A stretch of 64,000 bases of DNA from NCBI GenBank assembly GCA_015680685.1, contig MNCI01033500.1:196599-260598 (forward strand). The letters run 5' to 3'. The translations under genes and the position numbers were made by a program. This DNA is from Gnetum montanum. Lineage: Eukaryota > Streptophyta > Gnetopsida > Gnetales > Gnetaceae. The notes beneath the pieces are model-generated. The model was not told the DNA's origin. It saw nothing but the letters and a program-made list of their open reading frames with translations, and searched no databases. Below, in pieces: positions 24,401 through 33,656 of this stretch. Every line of letters starts with the position of its first letter. Within the stretch, counting starts at the first letter, position 1.

Positions 24401-27400
24401 TTATAACCTAGCATACACATTCAACAACTCTCTACATCTTGCAATAGCTTCAGCATACTTACTGTTACTGTCATACCAACAATTTTTGCTTCTTTCAGAA
24501 CGTTTAATTTTCGCTTTTTATCAATATCTGCAAGGGCATTACAAATATCATCATAGGCTTTCTTTGCCTCTTCTAAGTTTTTTATGGCCTTTTGTCTATT
24601 CTTATCCATTATAATCTGGACAAGAATTGCTCTCTGATACTGATTCAGTTCCCAAAGCTTTTCATCCATCAACCATTGATGTTGTTCTTTGTATATCTGC
24701 AAGGTCATCCAAATTTAAGAACCATTTCAGAACTCGGATAATAATGCATGCTAAAAATTTTTACGAAAAGGGAAATCCAGTTACCTCATATAATGTAATT
24801 TTCTTAAATCCACCTTTTTTATTTCCAATTTCGGGTTTGAAAACACAATCCCCTGCTGTTTTGGAATCTTTATCGGTGTCAGCGGTCACAGACAACCCAG
24901 CATTAGATGCTTCTTCCTCCCGTTTTGCATCCAAGAATTGTTCTATCCCTATATTCAGTTCTTCGCTTTCTTCTTGAACTTCATTTGTGCCCTCTATTAC
25001 GAGGGAATCCAGTAATCCAACAGACGACGGTGGTCGTAGACACTCTTTTACATTTTCAAAAATTTCATGCCGGGGCAGCCACTTCTGGAGTGAATCAATG
25101 ATACTTTTCTTTAGGGGCTTGGCCCCAGGTGAATCAGTATTTAAAATTTGGGTCACTGTCATGCCATCAGGAATTAAATTTAAAACCTGCTGATCATACT
25201 TTTGGTTCTCAAAGATAAATTCTCTTAATTCAAGATCATTCAGTTCTGCAAGGAATGAATCAACATCAAAGAAAGAGCTATCACAGACAAGCTGAATGGC
25301 TTTCTCAACATGCACCCGAGCAGCTTCCAATTTTTCTCTGGTTTCATTGTACTCTGGAGCGAATTTATCGTGCTTGCTTACTAAAGCACGCAAATTGAAA
25401 ACATCGAGGGATTCCTCTGTGCTGCCACCTCCTACCCTCACTAAACCAGTAGGGCAGAACTTAAGACAGCCTAAAAGGAAGTTATCCAGACCTTGGTTTT
25501 TGTATGTTATGACTAGGGCAGGTACCCACGGTAAAGTATTTGCAGATAACAGCATTTGCAGTATCTTTGTTCCTATAAAGGTTTTCCCTGCATAAAATGA
25601 TTACTACTCATACATGCCATAACAAAAAGCCGGAATTTGATTTCAATAAGTATTTTCAAAACATTCACTATCACAGTATACCCTAGAAGTTTTCGTTGGA
25701 ACCCTATTGCCATACATTTTGTATTTTTCATGATCAACCTACTCATACGAAACCATAAATTGATGAATTATCTAGTTCACTTCGTATGTACATACCTGTG
25801 CCTGGAGGACCCTGAATCAAAACCAGTCGGTTTCTTAAAGCAAGCTTCACAGCCTTAAACTGACTGTCATCTAACACCAGTTTATAACCCGACTTAACCA
25901 ATGAATCTCCAGCATTAATCTCAGCTACAAGTGGATTAGGTTCTCCAAAAATGCATGACCAATCTACCATGGCTGAGGAATTCGCAAGGTAATCTGGTGG
26001 TCTGCAAGTCCATCTTGCCATCACAATTTCTTTCAGGAAGGGAAATTTTGGCCACTCCATTTCCTGCAAACCTCGAAGGACAGGTTCGTATGATTTGTAG
26101 AATGAGGGATTCTCCACAATGATAACGCTACCGTTGGTTGCCAACAAAAGCCTAGCTAAGGATTGACAAACGGAGGCAGATGAATCGGAAGCTATGGATG
26201 GTCCTCGAATTATCTCGGCCCAAACCTGAATTTTGTCATTGTTATCCTCCGATTTAAAAACTGCTGCCCATATTGGACATTTGAAGCTTAGGCTGTTTCC
26301 TTCCTTGCAATCACATGATATGCATATAAGATTTCCCTGCATTGGAGGGGCATAATTGATATAGCGTTTCTTTCCCTTTTCGCTCTTTAACAATCTCTCT
26401 GCGGTCATAACCACTGTAACACCAGGTTGCCGCTCATTGAACTTGAACCCAACAACAGTGACATTATTCCAGACTTTCATGTCTCTGATATCCAATCTCC
26501 CTGTCTTAAGGGCCCTGATTCCTTCCTTCAGAGGCCCAAAACAATCTTCTCTGAGAAGGCGAAAGTAAGTATCAATGTAAGATTCCACCGACCCGTAACT
26601 GCCCTGTTTCCTGACGCAGGGCAGAGGGGTTCGCTCAAAGTCTCCCACAAGTTCGTCAACAAAAGGAACCAGAGGCATTTCATCCCAATTCACAGCCTCT
26701 GAAGAACTATCAGACGTTCCTTTAAAGGACACAGAAATAAGCTCCACTAACACCCTGCAGAATTTGGCAACAGGAGTGTTTTCTTCCAAGAAGGAAGCCT
26801 GCATGCTGGATATCATCATTTTAACCAACTCCGTGCCCATCTCAGGAACATACTTCACCGCGTTCCTCACAAATCCTCCGAACAGAGGCATCAAATCCTC
26901 ATCGGCAGCGTTGCAGAACCCACAAACATACTCCCCCAGAACCTTGAGAAACCGAGTTCCTCTGAAAAACCGAAAAAACATCTGAAACCTTGCTCTGTTA
27001 AGCGATGCTTCCACATGTTTGCAGAGAAAATTGCAGAGCTCCAGGATGGAGAGGATGATTTCCTTGCAAGGATTCTGGATTGCCAGAACTAGCAAAAACG
27101 CAACTGGGCATCTTACTATGGCGGCCAGAACCTCTTCGCCGCTCGTTTTCTGCAACAGGCTGTCAAGGTATCGAGCAAGCTCCACAGGACTCCTACTCCT
27201 GCAACGAACCAGCCGGGCAAATGCGGCCCTCCAAGATTTTGCCTCGGAATTGCTGCAACCGAACTCTAAAACGTCCCCCACCTGCAAATCCAGAAACCCC
27301 GTCTGTGTGGTTCCGTATCTGAAGTAGATATCTCCCTCCTGCTGTTGTGACTCAGACAGAAGCTTCATGAACCCAAAACCCTCGCAAAGTTTGATAACTT

Positions 27401-27761
27401 CTCCCTCCAGATGTTTGCGGAGTCTCCCTGTAGACTCGTTCTTCGAGTTCATTAATTGATCTGGAAGGGACTTACATGTCCCAGGAACCCCATTGTTCCT
27501 GGGCTTCTGCATGCGCATGTTTTTTTTGTTTTTAACATCCCGCCAATTGCAATCGTTTTCAGAGGGCTCAGTTCTTGCTCTGTCAGTGTGTGATCCACCT
27601 AGGCCACCTAGCTCGAAATTTTGCAATTGCTGCGAAATTTGGCCGCTGTGTTCTTCCATTATGTTACCAGGACTTGCTTCTGGTGCTGCTGCTGCAGGAA
27701 ATGAGGGATCAGGCCGTGAACCCAGATTTGAATTGCCTGCGGAATGGTTGCTGTTTCCCAT
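20940..27761 (-). CDS. ZNFX1-like helicase / NF-X1 zinc finger / tandem PARP fusion protein
   Basis: Eleven exons join in frame with GT-AG introns: 27761-25796, 25587-24785, 24696-24463, 24152-23961, 23836-23444, 23353-23279, 23193-22384, 22245-22003, 21918-21815, 21740-21407 and 21323-20940. They give about 1845 residues. The start ATG is the first after an in-frame TAG at 27771-27773 and has A at -3 and G at +4. Domains are: a cold-shock-like fold at about 119-187; Walker A GPPGTGKT at 651-658, completed across intron 1; motif Ia near ALVITYKNQGLD; motif II VEEAAE at 1020-1025, as in ZNFX1; motif III GDHYQLYPS; QSRM; motif V DRFQGSEN; motif VI VAVSRAR; NF-X1 zinc fingers at 1298-1434; a coiled coil at 1434-1472; ART domain 1 at 1492-1664; ART domain 2 at about 1692-1845. 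Animal ZNFX1 is an RNA helicase of antiviral and small-RNA pathways; it carries no PARP domain. The role here is inferred: RNA binding or remodelling coupled to ADP-ribosylation, probably cytoplasmic. No signal peptide or membrane segment is seen. Identity of the modules is secure; the exact splice sites are predictions. Confidence 0.9.
21569..22245 (-). other. PARP-type ADP-ribosyltransferase domain 1 (H-Y-E triad)
   Basis: Encoded by exons 8, 9 and most of 10. LLFHGTS supplies the NAD-binding His (about H1544). GRGCYFATDSSKSAQRMY supplies the second triad residue (about Y1575) and the following conserved Tyr. GGTLYDEYVVYDPRQAIPRF supplies the Glu (about E1644) in the NEYIVYD-like strand. 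All three catalytic positions of polymerising PARPs are therefore present, although a Glu does not prove polymerase activity. The WWE and helical regulatory domains of PARP1-type enzymes are absent. Confidence 0.88.
22555..22965 (-). other. NF-X1-type zinc-finger array of the fusion protein
   Basis: Residues 1298-1434 carry the repeated Cys/His spacing of NF-X1 fingers: CGRPC...CGHACNAPCH, CGHQGVRKC, CGHEEIVLC, then CSKILECGHPCQLECYRDC and CGTC. ZNFX1 has a comparable array directly after its helicase core, which is the arrangement here. The array is encoded wholly in exon 7 together with helicase motifs V and VI. It is followed by a charged helix (KQEQEKK...LKRLES) that is probably a coiled coil. 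Confidence 0.9.
27201..27407 (-). other. Cold-shock-like (OB-fold) domain of the fusion protein
   Basis: Residues 119-187 show the cold-shock pattern in order. GEVIKLCEGFGFMKL corresponds to the G.I...GFGFI strand with RNP1-like aromatics. GDIYFRY corresponds to RNP2 (D.F.H). LQVGDVLEF corresponds to the third conserved strand. Such domains bind single-stranded RNA or DNA. It lies after an about 118-residue disordered Ser/Asn/Gln-rich leader and before a helical region (about 195-420) resembling the N-terminal repeats of ZNFX1. The assignment is by eye and fairly good, but the domain is divergent. Confidence 0.6.
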
Positions 27762-28589
27762 TCTCTGCGACTAATTCGACGTCGGTGCTCTCGCTTTTCC
27801 GAAGTACCCGTTGTTTACAATTGCATCACAAGTTGCTCTCCTTGTGGACAATCTTCTTTCTCAGAGCTGGGGGGCATGGACCATTCTCGCAAGCGGCACA
27901 GGCGACTTTGTAGCACATCATGTTTGGATTGCAATGGTAAAAGAAATGTTAGATTGAGGGGCATCCATCATCATTGATGGATTTCCTGGCGCTTGATTTA
28001 TCATTGCCAATCCCCAGGAGCAGTGGTACATGAATTGTTCTCACACCAGGCGCCGACCTCTGCTTGATTTCAAGGAGAATCCATGTACCCCTTNTAGGTT
28101 CCCTTCCCTTCTATGCATCAAAAGAATCCGATTCGTGGAATCGAGGATTCATGATTCTGAACGTTTCTGAACATGTTGGGTACGTGTGCCTCAAAAAAAA
28201 GTGGGGACTGGTTCGTAGCCGGGGACGTGATAGAGAAAATTTAAATATATTAATTTTTTTAAAAAATTAAATCTCATATATCATATAAAAAACGTTGTAG
28301 AATATAGAACAAGTACAATGTAAATTCAAAATATTGTTAATGTTTAAAAATTGCATAAAAGATTGCAATGAAACATTAAGTATTGAGTCTCATGTGTATT
28401 ATAAAATATTTTAGCATTATCATATATATATATATATGATAATGTTACAAAATTATCTCTCTTTAAATCACAAAAGAGTTTCTTGCCAAGCTTAGAAATT
28501 GTCACATTGTTCAAATTCTAATTTTAGCCTATATTTTCTCCTTGCTCTACTCTAAAGAGTAAATTTGTAAAACCTGCTTCATTTTGTTG
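27762..28589 (-). other. 5' flank of the helicase-PARP gene
   Basis: This is expected to contain the 5' UTR and core promoter. It is richer in G+C and CpG than the surrounding repeats up to about 28230. No convincing TATA box is visible on the minus strand in the first 300 bp. An 8-bp inverted repeat (ATCCATCA/TGATGGAT) lies at 27963-27982. A single N at 28094 marks an unresolved base or join. Beyond about 28240 the DNA becomes AT-rich, with an (AT)n run at about 28422-28438. Confidence 0.4.
28094..28094. other. Single N
   Basis: An undetermined base in the 5' flank of the helicase-PARP gene. No duplicated flank is visible. Confidence 0.95.
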
Positions 28590-29680
28590 TATGTCATTAA
28601 TATCATTTGCATCGTAATTATCTTCATCAAGAATTGAATCATCAATATTAAGATTCATTGCTCCAGGAACATTAACTATGTCAATAGATTAACATCCCAA
28701 CAAAAAATAGGTGATTGCCTATATTTTATTTTCTTTCTTTCTTCCAATCTAATCATGCTATGAAGAGATACAAATTTTTCAACTCTTTTTGGAGTTAGAC
28801 TATTTCTTTTGATCCAATAAATAAAAAAATATGTTGACCAATTTTTTTTAGAAGAAGATGCAACCTACATAAATGATAAAAACAAGAATAAATTTTTGCA
28901 TTGTTAAAAAATTCATTTTATAAATTATTCAAAACTTCAACAAACAAACTCATTTGAAGCCTAAAACCTAATAACCTATTAATCATGGTGTTTAAAAAAT
29001 GCAGGAATATATAAAACATCACTATTTCAAGTTTTCAAATCACATTTCATAAATTAATTAAGAAAATTAATACGTATTAATATTTGTTATATGTTTAATA
29101 AAAAACTGATGTGAGAAAGAAACTTCACTGCTAATGTTTGAAATCTAAGAGTATCTACACCATGCAAACTCCACCATCTAGTTCACTATTTTAAGTTTTC
29201 AAATCACATTTCATAAATTAATTAAGAAAATTAATACGTATTAATATTTGTTATATGTTTAATAAAAAACTGATGTGAGAAAGAAACTTCACTGCTAATG
29301 TTTGAAATCTAAGAGTATCTACACCATGCAAACTCCACCATCTAGTTGAATCTTCTTCAGTTAAACCTATTCTTACATCAAAATCGTCACAAAGCCTTGT
29401 TGGATTTTTATTTCTATGTTTTAAAGAATACCACTTAATATTTAATGCATATGCAACCATATGCAATGGGGTATTTGTAACATTCCATCTTTTTAGAATC
29501 AATGAAAGTAAATGGAAGTAACTGAGCATTATAAAAATCAAGAGCTATCAATTTCTATAACATATTTTCATAAATTACATAAATTTCTCGTAATGCAAAT
29601 ATATCTTTATCAACATAAAGAATGAAATCAACAATAGGTTGTGCAAATATTGCTACATTTTCATAGAAAACTAATATCAA
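28590..29680 (-). pseudogene. hAT-family transposase relic
   Basis: Minus-strand sequence from 29541 reads LKRWNVTNTPLHMVAYALN, then DDFDVRIGLTEED and STRWWSLHGVDTLRFQTLAVK. This is the region leading into the hAT C-terminal dimerisation domain (compare 'P..WW..HG...P.LQ.LA...LS'). The continuation, SSSKKNWSTYFFIYWIKRN followed by SLTPKRVEKFVSLHSMIRL, appears at about 28870-28740, matching the 'CERNWS.....HSKKRNRL' part. About 400 bp of unrelated sequence, including a duplicated segment, separates the two halves. Stops and this split make it dead. No terminal inverted repeats were identified. Confidence 0.75.
29020..29347. repeat. Tandem duplication of 164 bp inside the hAT relic
   Basis: The segment starting ACTATTT.AAGTTTTCAAAT at 29021 is repeated from 29185 almost without change and ends at CACCATCTAGTT both times. 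The copies differ at very few positions, so the event is recent relative to the decay of the transposase, or it is an assembly duplication. Confidence 0.9.
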
Positions 29681-29761
29681 GCATATAAGCCAATAAAGTT
29701 TATCAGATTTTTACACCAGGAATCCCTTTTTCCTTCCCCACCATCATTTTCACGGAGCTCT

Positions 29762-29838
29762 GCTCTATCTGCTTCTGCGCTGTTAATAATGCTCTCGGGA
29801 GCTCTATCTGCTTCTGCGCTGTTAATAATGCTCTCGGC
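29762..29838. repeat. Tandem duplication of 39 bp
   Basis: Two back-to-back identical copies of a unit that begins GCTCTATCTGCTTCTGCGCT and ends GCTCTCGG start at 29762 and 29801. No coding role is evident. Confidence 0.9.
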
Positions 29839-31400
29839 AAATTCACGACACGTTTAGGACTTATCGGCTCTCTTTATAAAGTTGGGATAGCAAGAGATTC
29901 AAAGGCAGGTCTTTGGAGTTTTTTGAATTTGTTGAGTTCATGGCTCTTGCATGTTTGACTGCAGATGTTGACTAGGGCTTCCTAAAAAGATTTGGGAAGG
30001 ATATAGTGCTGAAATTTTGTTTGAACTTTGAACAAATGTATGCTTCGACTGTTCTGTTTGCACTTGCAGAGGGAGAGAAGCCTGAAAGCAGTTTTGTAAC
30101 CAACTGATTCTCTTCCCTCACCGGTTGTGCATTAATGACTGGCTGGAATGATGGCCATAGGTTGTGCATTTATGACTCACGGCCGTTACCTGAAACCAGA
30201 GACGCAACATGAGATGGCCATGGCCATGAATAAAAATACGAAACCAATCCACTAAATAAAAATCTTTTCTCTAAAATCATCTGAATAAACTAAAACGAAA
30301 AGTAAAGATCAGGTAAATCTAAGCAAAATAGGCAACTCAATTGATACGAAAATCCACTAAAATCCACTACTAAAGATGAACGTGTTCTCACGCAAACTGG
30401 AAGAGCAAGACGGAAGGGGAAGAAAAGCGGATTTCGTGCTCACGAATCACGATAGAGATGAAGAGAAATCTTTACAGCAACGAGGGAAAGCAACGAGGGA
30501 AAGAAGGAAGAACCAAGAGCGAACGTTTAGCGGAAAAATTGTGCACTAAGATTACAGCGCTCGCATTTAAAAAACGGAAGAAATATCATCCCAATTTTTT
30601 AAGAACAAAAACTAGAATTAAGGATCGAAGAGAACCGCTCGCAATGCGTGCTTACGCAGGCTCGGCAAGCCCATCCAGATTCCGCTAGAAGGAAACGATC
30701 GATTTTCTGAAAAATATAGAATGATAAATGTACAGCGCATTCTGTAAACGTAACAACTCATTCTCTAAGCATCAACAGATAAATCCGATAAGGCAAGTCT
30801 CCTACCCAGTCACCAGTCACCCAAATCAGACTGGGTAGACGAGACCTCTGCATCAAAAAAAATGTTCATCGTCTTCTTCGTCATTGCTTGCAAATGAAAA
30901 ACTGAAAATGAAGCAAAAAATTTTTAAGCTGAAAGAGAAACAAAGTGTTTGGAGAGTAGCATCCAAATTCCTATCAATGGCGGAATAGGAGGAGCGTCTG
31001 TAAATAAAAGGTATTGGACGCGTATGCAATTTGCAGGAAACAAGTAAAATTTGACGCGATTTGCAGTAAAAATAGGTAAGATTTTAATCNTACACGCTTC
31101 TGTACGCGTGCCCGAATCCACCGCGAACGGTTCGTGAGATTTTCTTGGGAATCGCGAATATCCGGCGCATAGTTCCCTTGTTGTAACTATGAAGTAATCT
31201 TGTACGGTCACCGTATAGATTTTCAGAGTTCATCGAAATACCGAATAGTTTATGTGTATCATTCGAAGGCCACGTGAAGTATTGTTTTCCTTGTGAACCC
31301 CGACATGCGCTCTCACCCACAGCAGAAACTGTGGTAGAACTACATGCTACTGTCAAAACTTACACCGTAAGCGTTTAAAACCGAGGAATATCAGGGTACT
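29839..31400. other. Low-copy-looking interval with CpG-rich segments
   Basis: No recognisable protein family. Unlike the retroelement DNA, this stretch keeps many CpG dinucleotides, especially 30360-30700 and 31090-31340 (for example TGTACGCGTGCCCG and ACCGCGAACGGTTCG). A minus-strand frame at 31356-31084 is open for about 90 codons but has no family match I recognise and contains the N at 31090. A hairpin-forming pair CTACCCAGT/ACTGGGTAG lies at 30802-30838, flanked by GTCT and GAGAC. It could be regulatory DNA, a first exon of an unseen gene, or a non-autonomous element. Confidence 0.35.
31090..31090. other. Single N
   Basis: An undetermined base or join at the edge of the CpG-rich segment. 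No duplicated flank is visible. Confidence 0.95.
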
Positions 31401-32809
31401 GAAGTTTTAATTTCTACAGATATCAAAAGGGAAAAAAAATGTTTAACTTACGAATGTTGAAAGCAGGGATAAAAATTGACATGTGCAATAACAAATATGC
31501 ATTTTACTGTTCAAGAGAATGATAGGTTTTTTCCAGAATTCTTTTAAAATTGCATTTCATTTTAAAAGCATTTTGAATTTTAAATTTATTTTATAGAAAA
31601 GAAATGGTCTCTCATAGGCATTGACTACTTTAAATTCTATCCCTAGTTGAAAGTGATAATCTTGATTGTGGTCACACAAGCACCTTTAAATCCTATCTGT
31701 GATAGTGTAAAGAAGTTGTATCATGACAAAGGCGTAACAAATGGAAAACTATAAAGCAATCCATATCAGTTCAAATGAATGGTTGGGATGGCCTTAGGTA
31801 ATCATGGGATGTATTATTAACAATTGATACATGTCTATTTTGAACTAATGTGGATCTATTTATGGTTTTCCAAATAAAACCTTCTCCCATGCTCATGAGA
31901 CTCTCTGTCATGGTGCAAAGTCTCAAAATATCTTCATATGGCTCCAACATGAGTCTACTCATCCCTTTTTAAATCATTTTTATTTGACTTCATTAAATTT
32001 CTCAAAATGTTCTACGTCCTATTAGCTTAATTAAAGTGAGCTCATGGAAATTGTCTATGTGCATACCACAAAAATCTAAATTCAATGTGATTCATGAAGT
32101 ATTGAACTCACCTAAATGAGCTAGAAGACTACACAAACTTCCTTAGTACATCTATGGTCATGCCCATGAACATGCCCATCACATGGAACATGTATGCACC
32201 ATGAAAAAAATTCCAACTCTTTTTATGAAAAGCAAAAATTAAAAACTTGAACCTACAACATCTATTTTATTATTCAAAATCTACACCATTGGTCTACTCA
32301 CCTCAATTGTGACCAATTTCATTTTTTACATTATTTTTATGTGTTATTGGGTCCTAACCTTGCTTGCCAATAAGTCAACCAACTAGCAAGCAAGGGTGGA
32401 ACCTAGGGACACATCTGCATGATAGATGATACTCATAAAATATGCATGCACTGGTAGCATTGCATTAAATACACACTAGGGAAGTTTTTATACTCTTCCA
32501 CATGAGCTGAACATGTGTGAGTGGCATCAAAGTTGTTCCATCATGCAAAATACCCATTCCCTAGTCATCACGGATTGACATATTAATTACAAGCACTATA
32601 GGATGGATAGTTGTGTTAGAAAAGTGGTAGTTTTAGTTGTTGTTGGATTTGCAATCATATCCACAATCCTCATTGCCAATCTAGGCACATAAGATGGTTA
32701 AAGTTTCTAGATATATAATTGCCCAGTATAGGTATTTTTTGAATTTAATATCTTCAAGGCAATGTGAGCTAACTAACAAACCAACAATCTTATGCATAAT
32801 AATCATTAT
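31401..32809. other. Unassigned AT-rich interval
   Basis: I see no gene, repeat family or RNA gene here. It forms the left flank of element C. The last five bases, ATTAT (32805-32809), pair with ACTAT after the element as a probable target site duplication. Confidence 0.5.
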
Positions 32810-33641
32810 TGATGATCGGCGAGGTATCCCTACGCTCAACCATACAAATACAAATGTCCACGCACAATTCGGCTAAATTCCAAGGACTAAGTGCTTATGC
32901 ACCTTTGTGGAACAAGGATGGGTTGGTCAATTGTTGTCTTCTCAAGCTTGCTTGTATGACACAATTGTATGGTTAAGTAAACTTGAGGTATATGATTTTT
33001 ATGGCTTTTATGTTTTTATGTCCTAGTGCTACAAAGGGAGGAGAGAGATAACTAAGTAACTAATTTAATTTAACTACCCAACTATGCTTTAACTAGTCAT
33101 AACACCAGCATCTATTCTCACTTGCCGTACACATCCTGAACCAGTGCAACACTGCTGGGATTACCAAATGCTAATCATTACTGGGTGACCAAGCATTACA
33201 TGCATGTTCAAAGTGGTCGTACTAAGTGTGCTTACTTAGGAGAGTTATAGGGTGAGAGACAGAACATTAATTAAGGAAGCAATAAGTAATAGTAATTAAC
33301 ATTAATTAATCTATTCTGAATATTGCAAGGTTTATCACAAAGTTCATCTTTATTATCATACACAAGGTGTGCTCAGGTCCACAATGCTCAAATAAAGATC
33401 AGTTCACTTTATGACTCCTACTGCGGGCACGTAAAAATAATTCTAACTCTGAGAGAAAGAAAAGGCAAGAGTTTGGGTAAGGGTCTAACTAAAACTACTC
33501 CACACCAAGTGCACCTGCCTCTTATTTATAGGCGATAAGGTAGGCCCCAATATCGAATGCCTGATATCACTTGGAAGGCCTCGATATCACGTACCCGATA
33601 TCGCAAATGCGATATCACATACCCGATATCACGGCTCATCA
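32810..33641 (-). repeat. 3' LTR of element C
   Basis: 832 bp, TGATGATCGG...GGCTCATCA in plus-strand order. The minus-strand TATA box is the CTATAAATAAGAG complement at about 33523-33535. Between it and the right end (the U3 start) lies an array of GATATC-centred repeats (33550-33632). Confidence 0.92.
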
Positions 33642-33656
33642 TACCCCCACGATTGA
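33642..33656 (-). other. Polypurine tract of element C
   Basis: Adjacent to the 3' LTR the minus strand reads ...AATCGTGGGGGTA before TGATGAGCC. This short G-rich purine run is in the right position to prime plus-strand DNA synthesis. Confidence 0.6.

Noticed and set aside
27493-27913. Plus-strand open frames opposite exon 1 of the helicase-PARP gene
   Set aside because: They are shadows of the GC-rich coding exon, with no family match, and do not continue beyond it.
30458-30688. Lys/Arg-rich frame (MKRNLYSNEGKQRGKEG...) that could be a small basic protein
   Set aside because: No homology recognised and no supporting splice or promoter signals. Composition reflects purine-rich DNA.
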